A stretch of DNA of 64,000 nucleotides from Mycolicibacter minnesotensis. Its GTDB lineage: Bacteria; Actinomycetota; Actinomycetes; Mycobacteriales; Mycobacteriaceae. The position numbers and the translations under genes were made by a program. Shown here in pieces: positions 1 through 9,000 of this stretch (its first letter is position 1; each line of letters starts with the position of its first letter). The DNA lies in assembly GCF_010731755.1 (NCBI RefSeq), contig NZ_AP022589.1, positions 2,852,001 through 2,916,000 of the forward strand, in the 5' to 3' direction. The notes below the pieces were generated by a model. The model saw only the letters and a list, made by a program, of their open reading frames with translations. It was not told the origin of the DNA and did not search any database.

Positions 1-2
1 CG

Positions 3-779
3 GCTGTGGCGCTGGAAGATCCGAGCCTGACCGCGGCCGCCCAGGAGTGCGCGGAGAAGCTGCTGGATCTGCACCTGGTGGACGGCCGGCTGCGCCGGGC
101 CAGCCTGGGCGGCCGGGTGGGGGACAGCGCCGCGACCCTGGAGGACTACGGCGCCCTGGCCACCGCCCTGCTCAGTGTGTACCAGTTCAGCGGTGAGCAG
201 CACCTGCTCGACGCCGGCACCGGCCTGCTGGACGTCGCGCTGGCTCACTTCGCCGATCCGGAGACCCCGGGGCACTGGTTCGACACCGCCGACGACGCCG
301 AGGCACTCGTGCTGCGGCCCAGTGATCCGACGGACGGCGCCACCCCATCAGGTGCGGCACTGATCACCGAGGCGTTGTTGACCGCGGCCCACCTGGTTCC
401 CGCGGATCGCAGCGAACGCTACGGCCAGGCGGCCACCGACTCTCTGTCGGCTCATGCCGCACTGCTGGACCGGGCACCACGTTCGGCCGGGCATTGGCTG
501 GGCGTCGCCGAGGCCTGTGTGCGTGGTCCGCTGCAGATCGCGGTGGCCTGTGCCGGCCCGGATTCAGCACTGCTGGCCCAGGCGCGCCGCTTGGCGCCCG
601 GCGGGACGATCGTCGTCGGCGGGCCGGCTGACTCATCCGAACTGCTGATGGGGCGGGGGCGGGTCAACGGCGCCGACGCCGCCTACATCTGCCGCGGCCA
701 GGTGTGCGACCTACCGGTGCGCAGTGCGGCGGAGTTGGCTGCGGCCCTTGGGGTGCCCGCGGATTCGGCATCCGTGTAA
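3..779 (+). CDS. C-terminal part of a thioredoxin-domain (DUF255/YyaL-like) protein, cut by the window edge
   Basis: The reading frame is open from the first bases, so the true start lies upstream and only about 259 C-terminal residues are visible. The segment is alanine/leucine rich and helical (for example EDYGALATALLSVYQ), as expected for the alpha/alpha-toroid C-terminal half of DUF255 (YyaL/SPATA20) proteins, whose N-terminal thioredoxin fold is missing here. The next genes are hemolysin III and Z-farnesyl diphosphate synthase, which matches the place of Rv1084 in M. tuberculosis. Function is not established for the family. The assignment rests mainly on synteny and general helical character. 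The TAA stop doubles as the start of the -10 box of the following gene. Confidence 0.7.
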   Translation, partial: AVALEDPSLTAAAQECAEKLLDLHLVDGRLRRASLGGRVGDSAATLEDYGALATALLSVYQFSGEQHLLDAGTGLLDVALAHFADPETPGHWFDTADDAEALVLRPSDPTDGATPSGAALITEALLTAAHLVPADRSERYGQAATDSLSAHAALLDRAPRSAGHWLGVAEACVRGPLQIAVACAGPDSALLAQARRLAPGGTIVVGGPADSSELLMGRGRVNGADAAYICRGQVCDLPVRSAAELAAALGVPADSASV

Positions 780-789
780 CGTGCGGCAC

Positions 790-1173
790 ATGACCTCCGC
801 ACCTGACAAGGCACAGGCCATCACCGAAACCGTCAACCGCTACATCGAGCTGGTCGGCGGCGGCGACGCCGACGCGCTGGTGGAGTTGTATGCGGCCGAC
901 GCCACCCTGGAGGACCCGGTCGGCGGTGAGGTGCACATCGGTCACAACGCCATCCGCAACTTCTACTCGGCCATCACCGGGCTGGACCGCAGCAGTGAGC
1001 TGGTGTCGCTGCGGGTCGCCGGAAGCGAGGCGGCTTTCCAGTTCGCGTTGACCATCACCAACGGTGACCACCGGATGCGTATCGAGCCGATCGACGTGAT
1101 GGTCTTCGACGGCGACGGCAAGATCGCCGGCATGAAGGCCTACTGGTCGGCGGAGAACATCACCCAGCTCTAG
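790..1173 (+). CDS. Ketosteroid isomerase-like (SnoaL/NTF2 fold) protein
   Basis: A 127-residue single-domain protein closely resembling bacterial steroid delta-isomerase. The three catalytic positions of Comamonas ketosteroid isomerase are all present: Tyr18 (VNRYIEL), Asp42 (ATLEDPVGG) and Asp102 (EPIDVM). That enzyme moves a steroid C=C bond from position 5 to 4 beside the 3-keto group. The ATG at 790 is chosen because a TAACGT -10 hexamer (777-782) ends 7 nt before it and no ribosome binding site is seen, so the mRNA is probably leaderless. The hexamer overlaps the stop codon of the previous gene. A role in sterol handling is an inference; other NTF2-fold enzymes use similar acidic pockets. 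I do not recall a counterpart between Rv1084 and Rv1085c. Confidence 0.85.
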   Translation: MTSAPDKAQAITETVNRYIELVGGGDADALVELYAADATLEDPVGGEVHIGHNAIRNFYSAITGLDRSSELVSLRVAGSEAAFQFALTITNGDHRMRIEPIDVMVFDGDGKIAGMKAYWSAENITQL

Positions 1174-1176
1174 GGG

Positions 1177-1890
1177 CTAATGCAGTACCGCGAACCAGAT
1201 CGCGATGTACTGACAGATCGCGGCCACGGCCGTGCAGGCGTGGAAGAACTCGTGGTAGCCGAACGTCGTCGGCCACGGGTCCGGCCACTTCAGCGCGTAC
1301 ATGATCGCGCCGACGCTATAGAGCATGCCGCCGACGGCCAGCAGCACCATCGCTGCGACGCCGGCGTTGTGCATGATCGTCGCGATGAAGAACGCTGCCA
1401 CCCAGCCCAACAACAGGTAGAGCGGCACCCCGACCCACTTCGGTGCGGTGGGCCAGCACAGCTTGAGCACCACGCCGGCCAGCGCACCACCCCACACGAT
1501 CGTCATCACCAGCCGTTCCTGGGCGCCGTGGTCCATCGCCAGCAGCGCGAAGGGGGTGTAGGTGCCGGCGATGAAGATGAAGATCATCGCGTGGTCGAGC
1601 CGCTTCATGCGCATCCGCGTGGCGACCGATTTCCAGGTGATCCGGTGATAGGTGGCGCTGACCGCGAACATGCCCACCACCGAGATGGTGTAGGCCAATG
1701 TCGCCAGACCGGCCTCGCGCCCGGCCATCGACCAGGCCACCGCGGTAAGGGTGACCCCGGCGACGACGGCAACGATGGCCGACACGAGGTGGATCCACCC
1801 GCGGGCCCGCGGTTTGGTATGCGGCAAGAGGATATCGGCCGGCAGATCGTTCGGATTCTGGTCGGCGATCATGTCGGTGTGGGTACTCAT
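1177..1890 (-). CDS. Hemolysin III family (PAQR-like) membrane protein
   Basis: A 237-residue protein with about seven membrane segments after a short hydrophilic N-terminus. Family signatures are visible: SATYHRITW after the second or third helix, the segment around [19 protein letters not shown], and a late histidine cluster ([11 protein letters not shown]) that in PAQR/HlyIII proteins forms a metal site with the early His. It corresponds in position and orientation to Rv1085c, convergent with the isomerase gene and divergent from the prenyl synthase. The ATG at 1890 is preferred over a longer upstream reading frame because an AGGAAGG motif precedes it. Despite the name, haemolytic activity is unproven for most members. 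Confidence 0.9.
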   Translation of the reverse strand: MSTHTDMIADQNPNDLPADILLPHTKPRARGWIHLVSAIVAVVAGVTLTAVAWSMAGREAGLATLAYTISVVGMFAVSATYHRITWKSVATRMRMKRLDHAMIFIFIAGTYTPFALLAMDHGAQERLVMTIVWGGALAGVVLKLCWPTAPKWVGVPLYLLLGWVAAFFIATIMHNAGVAAMVLLAVGGMLYSVGAIMYALKWPDPWPTTFGYHEFFHACTAVAAICQYIAIWFAVLH

Positions 1891-1950
1891 GGACCTTCCT
1901 GACTCCACGCGGATCCCGGACTGCTTTCGATCACAGTAGTCTGGGATTTT

Positions 1951-2778
1951 GTGGCGATCATCCCGGCGCGCTTGAAGGAGCCGCTGTACCGGATCTACGA
2001 GCTGCGTCTCCGGCAGGGCCTGGCGGCGTCGAGGTCGAATCTGCCGCGCCATATCGCGGTGCTCTGCGACGGCAACCGGCGCTGGGCGCGCGACGCCGGC
2101 TACGACGACGTCAGCTACGGCTACCGGATGGGTGCGGCCAAGATCGCGGAGATGCTGCGCTGGTGTGCCGATGCGGGGATCGAGATGGCCACCGTCTATC
2201 TGCTGTCCACCGAGAACCTGCAGCGCGAACCCGCCGAACTGGCCGCGCTCATCGAGATCATCACCGACGTGGTGGAGGAGATCTGCGCGCCCGCCAACCG
2301 CTGGACGGTACGTACCGTCGGGGACCTGGAGCTACTGGGCGAAGCGCCCGCTCGGCGCCTGCGCGAGGCCGTAGAAAGCACCGTAAGCACCGTAAGCACC
2401 GTGAGCACCGGCGACGGCGAGGGCGGCTCCTCACGGCTGCATGTCAACGTCGCGGTGGGCTACGGCGGCCGGCAGGAGATCGTCGACGCGGTACGCGGTC
2501 TGCTCAGCAAGCAGCTGGCCAACGGTGCCAGCGCCGAGGACCTGGTCGACGCCGTGACGGTCGAGGGCATCTCGGAGAATCTCTACACCTCCGGTCAGCC
2601 CGACCCGGACCTGGTGATCAGGACCTCCGGGGAACAGCGATTGTCGGGTTTCCTGCTGTGGCAGAGCGCCTACTCGGAGATGTGGTTCACCGAGGCGCAC
2701 TGGCCGGCCTTTCGACGGGTCGACTTTCTGCGAGCACTGCGCGACTACAGCGTGCGGCACCGGAGATTCGGGCGCTAG
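1951..2778 (+). CDS. Short-chain Z-isoprenyl diphosphate synthase (Z-FPP synthase, Rv1086-like)
   Basis: This 275-residue cis-prenyltransferase adds isopentenyl diphosphate to geranyl diphosphate to make omega,E,Z-farnesyl diphosphate, a precursor of decaprenyl phosphate for arabinogalactan and peptidoglycan synthesis. Seen: the signature [13 protein letters not shown] with the catalytic Asp40, and the C-terminal motif [17 protein letters not shown]. It is near-identical over long stretches to my recollection of Rv1086, which supports the short-chain assignment over a decaprenyl synthase. The GTG start at 1951 follows a TAGTCT hexamer (1937-1942) by 8 nt, so the message is likely leaderless. 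Odd: a tandem 9-bp repeat inserts Val-Ser-Thr units near residues 142-153, in a loop that is shorter in the tuberculosis protein. Confidence 0.95.
   Translation: MAIIPARLKEPLYRIYELRLRQGLAASRSNLPRHIAVLCDGNRRWARDAGYDDVSYGYRMGAAKIAEMLRWCADAGIEMATVYLLSTENLQREPAELAALIEIITDVVEEICAPANRWTVRTVGDLELLGEAPARRLREAVESTVSTVSTVSTGDGEGGSSRLHVNVAVGYGGRQEIVDAVRGLLSKQLANGASAEDLVDAVTVEGISENLYTSGQPDPDLVIRTSGEQRLSGFLLWQSAYSEMWFTEAHWPAFRRVDFLRALRDYSVRHRRFGR
2374..2409 (+). repeat. In-frame tandem 9-bp repeat inside the Z-FPP synthase gene
   Basis: Four consecutive 9-bp units read GAAAGCACC, GTAAGCACC, GTAAGCACC, GTGAGCACC. They encode E-S-T followed by three V-S-T triplets and do not disturb the frame. The repeat lies in a variable loop before the [11 protein letters not shown] core strand, so copy number could vary between strains without loss of activity. 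Confidence 0.9.
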
Positions 2779-2784
2779 CGCGAC

Positions 2785-4152
2785 ATGATCGTGCTGTCGG
2801 CGCTGGTCTTCACCCTGAGCTGGTGGCTCGGGATGTATCTGCTCGCCCGGGACCCGCGCAAACCGGTGCTGGCGCTGGCCGCCGTCGGGTTGTGCGGGTT
2901 CGCGGCGGTGGTGGCCGCCGATGCGGTGCGCACCGTGTGGCATCCGGCGCTGCTGGGGCGGGTGGAGATCTACCTGGCAGTGCTGCCGGGGGTGGCCTGG
3001 TTCGCGGTGCTGCTGGAGTTGAGCCGGCCGTGCGACCGCTGGACCGGCCGGGCCCGCGATGTGGGGTTCATCAGCGTGGTCTCGATCGCCGCATTGATCG
3101 GCGCGACCTGGGCCGGCAGCGTCGACGGTCCGCCGCGGGCCGGACACTGGCTGCTGTTCGGGGTGGTCTCGGTGTCGACATTGGCCGCTATGGTCAAGGC
3201 CCTGATCCGGCCGGCGCAACCGGGGTCGGTGCTCGGTGTGGCCGCCGTCGCGACGCTGTTCTTCGCCCTGGCCAACGCGATCCTGATCATTCCGCTGGGT
3301 GTGGTGCCCAGCGGCATCGCGCTGGCGAGCACCGGCGTCGACGTACTTCTGCTGGGGCTGGCGGTGGCACTATGGGACGCCTTCGACGAGGGGCAGGCGC
3401 TGCGCCAGGACATGCTGCGGTCGTTTCTGGCTGCCGTCGCGATGGCAGCACTGCTGGGCGGGCAGGTGCTGATCGGACTGTGGCTGACCCGCACCGAAAT
3501 CGTGGCGCAGACCGCGTTGACCGTCCTGCTGTTCACCACCATCGCGGTCGGCATCGAGGTTCAGGTGTTTGTCGACCGGCTGGCCGGACTCTGGGATCGG
3601 CTCGCGTTCTGGCGGTCGCCGGGATTGCGCGCCGACCGTGCCGCGCTGCGCGACACCGAGGCGGCGCTGCCGCTGCGGTCTACCGGCCCGCTCGACGAGC
3701 TTGACGAGGAGACCTTCGCCCGGCTGACCCGGCGGGCGCTGGGGCACTATGGCGATCTGTCGAAGCTCGTGGCCAGTCCGCTGACCGCGTTGCCGGCCAT
3801 CGACGAGCGGTTGGCGGCGCGGGGCGCGCCCGATGCGCCGCTGGAACGCGCCAACGAGCTCAAGGCCCTGCTGGCCGACCGGATCGCAGCCCTCAAGCCG
3901 CGCGACGGTGGCGAGTTCGGCACCACCGAACAGTGGCGCCACTACAACGCCCTGTACTTCCCCTACGTCGTGGGCGTGCGGGCTTACGCGCAGAACGCCA
4001 CCGCCGCTGGGCTCGATCCCACCGCCCGGCAGGCGTGGCAGTGGCTGGTCACCGAGGTGCCGCAGCGTTCGCTGCACAACTGGCAGAACGCCGGTGCGCG
4101 GGTGATCGCCGCCGATCTCCGGGGCCGGATGCCGGTGACGTCAGGTCTGTGA
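2785..4152 (+). CDS. Polytopic membrane protein with cytosolic C-terminal domain, function unknown
   Basis: A 455-residue protein that I do not recognise by family. The first 260 residues hold eight or nine hydrophobic helices (for example around residues 2-20, 57-77, 150-170 and 240-262). The last 190 residues are soluble, rich in Arg/Glu/Ala and contain a conserved-looking aromatic stretch (EQWRHYNALYFPYVVGV). It follows the prenyl synthase by 6 nt without a clear promoter and is probably co-transcribed with it. The architecture resembles actinobacterial sensor-like integral membrane proteins lacking a kinase domain, but no catalytic motif is visible. Confidence 0.75.
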   Translation: MIVLSALVFTLSWWLGMYLLARDPRKPVLALAAVGLCGFAAVVAADAVRTVWHPALLGRVEIYLAVLPGVAWFAVLLELSRPCDRWTGRARDVGFISVVSIAALIGATWAGSVDGPPRAGHWLLFGVVSVSTLAAMVKALIRPAQPGSVLGVAAVATLFFALANAILIIPLGVVPSGIALASTGVDVLLLGLAVALWDAFDEGQALRQDMLRSFLAAVAMAALLGGQVLIGLWLTRTEIVAQTALTVLLFTTIAVGIEVQVFVDRLAGLWDRLAFWRSPGLRADRAALRDTEAALPLRSTGPLDELDEETFARLTRRALGHYGDLSKLVASPLTALPAIDERLAARGAPDAPLERANELKALLADRIAALKPRDGGEFGTTEQWRHYNALYFPYVVGVRAYAQNATAAGLDPTARQAWQWLVTEVPQRSLHNWQNAGARVIAADLRGRMPVTSGL

Positions 4153-4252
4153 CCTGGGCGTGGCAGTGCTTGGCAGCGTCGTGGGTCGATGTGGCAGCGG
4201 CTGCTGAGCAGTCTCAAGGGTGTTCCGCCACGCCTCGAAGGGAGATTGACCC

Positions 4253-4660
4253 ATGACCGCTATCGCCACCCCGACCCTGTCCGACTCGACCGATTCACTG
4301 CTTCGCTTCGCATTGCGCGCCGACGCCGTGATCGTCGGAATCGCCGGGCTTGCCCTTGCGGTCGCCGCCGGACCGATGGCGGCGCTGGAAGGCTTGACCG
4401 CTACCCATGAATACGCCTTGGCCGCGTTCTGCATCGTCTACGGCGTGACGGTCTACTTCCTGGCGGCGCTGCCGAATCTGCGCGGCGTCGGCATCGGCGT
4501 GATCGCCGCCAACGTGGTGTGCACCGTCGCGGCCATCGCGGTGGTCGAGTCCGGAGCTTTGCCGCTGACCGGGATCGGCGTTGCGGCAACCCTGGGCTGT
4601 GCCGCCTACACGGCGTTCTTCGCGGCACTGCAGTACGCCGGCCTGCGTCGTCTGGGCTGA
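4253..4660 (+). CDS. Small four-helix integral membrane protein
   Basis: A 135-residue protein with four predicted membrane helices (about residues 25-45, 55-75, 80-100 and 107-127) and short loops. The ATG at 4253 has an AAGGGAG ribosome binding site at 4238-4244. No catalytic or binding motif is seen. It stands alone between the larger membrane protein and a secreted proline-rich protein. The layout is typical of unnamed mycobacterial membrane proteins; function unknown. Confidence 0.7.
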   Translation: MTAIATPTLSDSTDSLLRFALRADAVIVGIAGLALAVAAGPMAALEGLTATHEYALAAFCIVYGVTVYFLAALPNLRGVGIGVIAANVVCTVAAIAVVESGALPLTGIGVAATLGCAAYTAFFAALQYAGLRRLG

Positions 4661-4714
4661 GACGCAGCCCACTCAGCGTGTCGCCGTCGCCGCCACCGTC
4701 TAAAGTTCACTCCC

Positions 4715-5263
4715 ATGATGTGGCGGCTGGCGGCGATGACGCTGATCCCCGGAACCCTGATCTTCGCCGCGGTGCCGGCGCAGGCTGACGAGAAGAGCTA
4801 CCTCAGCTACCTCGATTCACACGGCTTCAAATACCAGAACAGCCCCGGGTTGACCACGCCGTCCGGTGCGGTGCAGTTCGGCACGGTCATCTGCCAGAAC
4901 CTGCGGAAGGGCCGTCCCGCCAAGGACCGGTTCGGCGCCAAGGTCGCCGACGGCGTCACCAAGGTCATGATCGACGCCGCGCAACACGAGTTGTGCCCGG
5001 ACACCTTGACGGTTGCCGCCACCCCGACCCCGGCGGTGCCGCCGCCAGGTGCCGAGCCGTCGCCGGGGCCTGAGGTCCCGCCCCCGCCTGGCTTCCCGCC
5101 GCCCCCGGAGTTCCCACCACCGCCGGAGTTCCCACCGCCGCCAGTTTTCCCGCCGCCGCCTGAGCCGGTGCCCGGTCCCGCGGCAGAGCTCCCGCCGCCG
5201 CCCGCCGAGCCGGCGCCTCCGCCGCCGGGCCAGCCGCAGCCTGGCACCGCGACACAGCCCTAG
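4715..5263 (+). CDS. Secreted DUF732-like protein with proline-rich tail
   Basis: A 182-residue protein with a signal peptide (residues 1-24, cleavage after VPAQA). A roughly 75-residue domain follows with two cysteines (C58 and C92) and the DEKSYLSYLDSHGF start typical of the mycobacterial DUF732 family. The tail of about 80 residues is built of PPPEF and PPPPVF-like repeats ending in QPGTATQP. The protein is likely secreted, with the tail crossing or binding the cell wall; this is inference from composition. A TAAAGT hexamer at 4701-4706 ends 8 nt before the ATG, suggesting a leaderless message. DUF732 function is unknown. Confidence 0.8.
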   Translation: MMWRLAAMTLIPGTLIFAAVPAQADEKSYLSYLDSHGFKYQNSPGLTTPSGAVQFGTVICQNLRKGRPAKDRFGAKVADGVTKVMIDAAQHELCPDTLTVAATPTPAVPPPGAEPSPGPEVPPPPGFPPPPEFPPPPEFPPPPVFPPPPEPVPGPAAELPPPPAEPAPPPPGQPQPGTATQP

Positions 5264-5280
5264 GCCCCTAGGCGCTGGGT

Positions 5281-6219
5281 TCAGAGCTTGCGCAGGCGCA
5301 GCCGATTAATGGAGTGATCGGCGTCCTTGCGCAGCACCAGGGTGGCCCGCGGCCGGGTGGGCAAGATGTTCTCGATCAGGTTGGGACGATTGATCGAACG
5401 CCAGATGTCGCGCGCGGCGGCCACCGCCTGCTGGTCGTTGAGCCCCGCGTAGTGGTGGAAGTGCGAATCGGGATTGGCGAACGAGGTGGACCGCATCGCC
5501 AGGAATCGTGAGATGTACCAGCGCTCGATGTCTTCCACCCGGGCGTCGACGTAGAGCGAGAAGTCGAACAGGTCCGAGATCATCAGCGTCGGCCCGGTCT
5601 GCAACACGTTGAGGCCTTCGAGGATCAGGATGTCGGGGTGCTGAACCACCTGCTTGGAGCTCGAGACGATGTCGTAGCTCATGTGTGAATACACCGGCGC
5701 GCACACGTAGTCCGCACCGGATTTCACCGAGGTGACAAAGCGCATCAACGCGCGGCGGTTGTAGCTTTCGGGGAACCCCTTGCGGTGCATCAGGTTCCTG
5801 CGCTTCAACTCGTGGTTGGGGTACAAGAAGCCGTCGGTGGTCACCAGGTCCACCCGAGGGTGGTGGTCCCAGCGGGCCAGCAGCGCCTGCAGCACGCGGG
5901 CTGTCGTGGACTTGCCGACGGCTACGCTTCCGGCCACACCGATGATGAACGGCACCGGCCGGTCAGGACTCAGTTCGTTCTCGCCGAGGAATTCCGCGGT
6001 GGCGGCGAACAGCTGCTGACGGGCGGCCACCTGCAGGTGCAGAAGTCGGGCCAGCGGCAGGTAGACCTCTTCGACCTCCAACAGGTCGACCTGTTCGCCG
6101 AGGCCACGCAGGGCCACGACTTCGGCCTCGCTCAGTGGCATGGGCGTCGACATACGCAGTGTCCGCCATTGACGTCGGTCGAACTCCACGTATGGACTCG
6201 GCTCACTCAGCCGCCGCAT
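5281..6219 (-). CDS. coaA: Type I pantothenate kinase
   Basis: CoaA phosphorylates pantothenate with ATP, the first and usually rate-controlling step of coenzyme A synthesis in the cytosol. The 312-residue product has the P-loop [15 protein letters not shown] (about residues 91-105), the [12 protein letters not shown] segment with the catalytic Asp, the [10 protein letters not shown] strand, and the C-terminal [15 protein letters not shown] shared almost exactly with M. tuberculosis CoaA (Rv1092c). The ATG at 6219 gives the same length as that protein; a GTG two codons upstream is possible. It faces the secreted DUF732 gene tail to tail and the DUF885 gene head to head. Confidence 0.97.
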   Translation of the reverse strand: MRRLSEPSPYVEFDRRQWRTLRMSTPMPLSEAEVVALRGLGEQVDLLEVEEVYLPLARLLHLQVAARQQLFAATAEFLGENELSPDRPVPFIIGVAGSVAVGKSTTARVLQALLARWDHHPRVDLVTTDGFLYPNHELKRRNLMHRKGFPESYNRRALMRFVTSVKSGADYVCAPVYSHMSYDIVSSSKQVVQHPDILILEGLNVLQTGPTLMISDLFDFSLYVDARVEDIERWYISRFLAMRSTSFANPDSHFHHYAGLNDQQAVAAARDIWRSINRPNLIENILPTRPRATLVLRKDADHSINRLRLRKL

Positions 6220-6264
6220 GACCACACAGTCTTGCAGCTGACCCGACCATTAGCCTGATCGGGT

Positions 6265-7461
6265 ATGGAGCCCGCCGCTTTGATCCGTGAATACTTGTTG
6301 CTCGGTCTGCGCTTCGACCGGATCGAACAGGGGTACGTCGATGCCTTCACCGGCGATCCGGCGCTGCAACGAATCGTCGCCGACGAGCCGCCGCCGGAGC
6401 CGTCCGCGCTGGCGCGGCAGGCCGAGCGGCTGGCCGCCGCGTTGCCCGGGGGACTGGATCCGGAGCGGGCCGAGTACCTGCGGGTGCACCTGCGTGCCTT
6501 GGCCTGCGCCGGCCGCAAGTTCGCCGGCGAGCAGGTCGGATTCGTCGAGGAGGTGCGTGAGTACTTCGACGTCGACATCGTCAAAGGCGACACCGACCGC
6601 TATCGCCAAGCCCATGCCCGCCTCGACGAAGCGCTGGGCGGCACCGGCCCGCTGGCGGAACGGATGACCGCGCACCGCCAGGCCGAGGAGATTCCGCCGG
6701 AGCGGCTGGAAGCGGCGATCCACGCCTTCTCCTCGGCTCTGCGCGACCGGGTGCGGGTACACTTCCCGCTGCCGGATACCGAGATGATCACCTACGAGGT
6801 GGTGACCGATAAGCCGTGGTCGGGGTTCAACTACTACCGCGGCGACTACCGCTCCACAGTGGCGGTCAACGCCGACCTCAAGCAGCTGATGTCGAACCTG
6901 CCGAGACTGGTGGCCCACGAGTCCTATCCAGGCCATCACACGGAGCACTGCCGCAAAGAGGCCGGACTGGTGGCCCGGCTGGGTCAGGCCGAGCAGACCA
7001 TCTTTCTGGTCAACACCCCCCAGTGCCTGATGGCTGAGGGCCTGGCCGATCTGGCGCTGTATGCCACGGTCGGGCCGGGCTGGGGTGCCTGGGCGGCGGA
7101 GATCTATGCCGACCTGGGCCTGCAGTTCGACGGTGAGCGGGCCGAAGCGGTGTCCGAGGCCGCTGCGGCTCTGGCGGACGTGCGCCAGGACGCGGCGCTG
7201 ATGCTGCACGACGAACACCGCGACGCCGACGAAGTGACCGAATACCTGCGTCGGTGGCTGTTGGTCACCGACGACCGGGCTCGCCAGAGCCTGCGGTTCC
7301 TGTCCTCGCCGCTGTGGCGGGCCTACACCTCGACCTATGTGGAGGGCTACCGGCTGCTGCGCGGCTGGTTGGATGCTGCGCCTGCCGGGGTGAGTCGCAC
7401 CGAGCGCTTCCGCCGGCTGCTCGATGAGCCGCTGACGCCGTCGACGTTGCGGGCCGATTGA
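6265..7461 (+). CDS. DUF885 family protein (putative metallopeptidase-like)
   Basis: A 398-residue soluble protein. The key motif is HESYPGHHTEH at residues 218-228, the histidine-rich HExxPGHH signature of DUF885, which resembles gluzincin-type zinc sites (HExxH) with a proline insertion. A second acidic helix (MAEGLADLALY) lies about 40 residues downstream, where a third ligand would be expected. No signal peptide is present. TAGCCT at 6251-6256 precedes the ATG by 8 nt, so transcription is probably leaderless and divergent from coaA. I do not recall a gene here in M. tuberculosis. Peptidase activity is inferred from the motif only. Confidence 0.8.
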   Translation: MEPAALIREYLLLGLRFDRIEQGYVDAFTGDPALQRIVADEPPPEPSALARQAERLAAALPGGLDPERAEYLRVHLRALACAGRKFAGEQVGFVEEVREYFDVDIVKGDTDRYRQAHARLDEALGGTGPLAERMTAHRQAEEIPPERLEAAIHAFSSALRDRVRVHFPLPDTEMITYEVVTDKPWSGFNYYRGDYRSTVAVNADLKQLMSNLPRLVAHESYPGHHTEHCRKEAGLVARLGQAEQTIFLVNTPQCLMAEGLADLALYATVGPGWGAWAAEIYADLGLQFDGERAEAVSEAAAALADVRQDAALMLHDEHRDADEVTEYLRRWLLVTDDRARQSLRFLSSPLWRAYTSTYVEGYRLLRGWLDAAPAGVSRTERFRRLLDEPLTPSTLRAD

Positions 7462-7645
7462 CGGGCTTGGGCACCGGGCCAGCCCCGCGAGTGTGCGGTT
7501 TTACACACCGGACCTCGTGATTTGCGAATAAATCCGCACAGTCGGCGGTAGGGGAGCGATCGCTGGCCTGCGGCAATCGAGCGAAGGTTCGCGTGCCAAA
7601 CTGGAGGGCGTGACTGCTGCACCGAACACCCGCCCCGCATCCACT

Positions 7646-8920
7646 ATGTCGACGCCGTTGGCAGAACTCGACCCCGACATCGCCGAACTGCTCGGCAAGG
7701 AACTGGGGCGTCAGCGCGACACGCTGGAAATGATCGCCTCGGAGAACTTCGTGCCGCGGGCGGTGCTGCAGGCGCAGGGCAGCGTGCTCACCAACAAGTA
7801 CGCCGAGGGCCTGCCGGGCCGGCGTTACTACGGCGGCTGCGAGCACGTCGACGTGGTGGAGAACATCGCCCGTGACCGCGCCAAGGAGCTGTTCGGCGCA
7901 GATTTCGCCAACGTCCAGCCGCACTCGGGTGCCCAAGCCAACGCCGCGGTGCTGCAGGCGCTGATGGAGCCCGGCGACCGGCTGCTGGGCCTGGATCTGG
8001 CCAACGGGGGACACCTGACCCACGGCATGCGCCTGAACTTCTCCGGCAAGCTCTACGAGAACGCTTTCTACGGGGTGGACGCTGTCACTCACCGGATCGA
8101 CATGGATGTGGTGCGGGCACAGGCGTTGGAATTCAAGCCGAAGGTGATCATCGCGGGCTGGTCGGCTTACCCGCGCACCCTGGACTTCGAGGCTTTCCGC
8201 TCGATCGCCGACGAGGTCGACGCGACGCTGTGGGTGGACATGGCCCACTTCGCCGGGTTGGTGGCCGCGGGCCTGCACCCCTCGCCCGTGCCGCACGCGC
8301 AGCTGGTGTCGACCACCGTGCACAAGACCCTCGGCGGCCCGCGCTCCGGGCTGATCATGGGCAAGAAGGAATTCGCCAAGCAGATCAACTCGGCGGTCTT
8401 CCCCGGGCAGCAGGGCGGTCCGCTGATGCACGTGATCGCCGCCAAGGCCGTCGCGCTGAAGATCGCCGGTACGGCCGAGTTCGCCGAGCGTCAGCAGCGG
8501 GTGCTCTCCGGCGCGAAGATCATCGCCGAGCGGCTGCTGGCCGCTGACGTGGCCAAGGCCGGCGTTTCGGTGGTCAGTGGCGGTACCGACGTGCACCTGG
8601 TTCTCGTCGACCTGCGTGACTCGCCGCTGGACGGTCAGATGGCCGAGGACCTGCTGCACGAGGTCGGTATCACCGTCAACCGCAACGCGGTCCCGAACGA
8701 CCCGCGGCCGCCGATGGTGACCTCCGGGCTTCGGGTGGGCACTCCGGCGCTGGCAGCCCGTGGCTTCGGGGACACCGAGTTCACCGAGGTCGCCGACATC
8801 ATCGCCACCGCACTTGCGGCCGGTTCGGCCGCTGACGTGCCGGCGTTGCGGGCCCGGGTCGCCAAGCTGGCCCAGGACTTCCCGCTTTATGACGGCCTGG
8901 AGGACTGGAAGCTCGCCTGA
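7646..8920 (+). CDS. glyA: Serine hydroxymethyltransferase
   Basis: This PLP enzyme converts serine and tetrahydrofolate to glycine and methylene-THF, supplying one-carbon units in the cytosol. The 424-residue protein contains the PLP-binding lysine in [14 protein letters not shown] (Lys227), the N-terminal [14 protein letters not shown] and [13 protein letters not shown] segments, and normal length. The start at 7646 matches the start of M. tuberculosis GlyA1 (Rv1093, MSAPLAE); a GTG 36 nt upstream (7610) is in frame but its GGAGGG lies only 1 nt away. Upstream, 7462-7645 holds no gene; a GTGTG/CACAC hairpin with a T-rich loop around 7490-7508 could end the DUF885 transcript. Confidence 0.96.
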   Translation: MSTPLAELDPDIAELLGKELGRQRDTLEMIASENFVPRAVLQAQGSVLTNKYAEGLPGRRYYGGCEHVDVVENIARDRAKELFGADFANVQPHSGAQANAAVLQALMEPGDRLLGLDLANGGHLTHGMRLNFSGKLYENAFYGVDAVTHRIDMDVVRAQALEFKPKVIIAGWSAYPRTLDFEAFRSIADEVDATLWVDMAHFAGLVAAGLHPSPVPHAQLVSTTVHKTLGGPRSGLIMGKKEFAKQINSAVFPGQQGGPLMHVIAAKAVALKIAGTAEFAERQQRVLSGAKIIAERLLAADVAKAGVSVVSGGTDVHLVLVDLRDSPLDGQMAEDLLHEVGITVNRNAVPNDPRPPMVTSGLRVGTPALAARGFGDTEFTEVADIIATALAAGSAADVPALRARVAKLAQDFPLYDGLEDWKLA

Positions 8921-8962
8921 CCGGCGAAGTCGATCGGGGTGCGGAACACGCCGTACCCCGAG

Positions 8963-8993
8963 TTGACAAGATAGTGTGAATTAGGGTTACAGT
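8963..8993 (+). promoter_or_regulatory. Promoter of the desaturase gene, leaderless
   Basis: A consensus TTGACA (8963-8968) is followed after 19 nt by TACAGT (8988-8993), which fits the mycobacterial TAnnnT -10 form. The ATG at 9001 begins 7 nt after the hexamer, so the transcript should start at or next to the start codon. A purine-rich leader with a Shine-Dalgarno sequence is absent. Confidence 0.6.
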
Positions 8994-9000
8994 TACTTTC

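Noticed and set aside
2163..3704. A 513-codon plus-strand frame across the prenyl synthase and membrane protein genes
   Set aside because: Arg/Ala/Gly-rich third-frame shadow spanning two real genes; no ribosome binding site or domain.
5040..5260. Proline-codon repeats as a possible tandem DNA repeat or CRISPR-like array
   Set aside because: The units are irregular and encode the Pro-rich tail of a secreted protein; there are no spacers.
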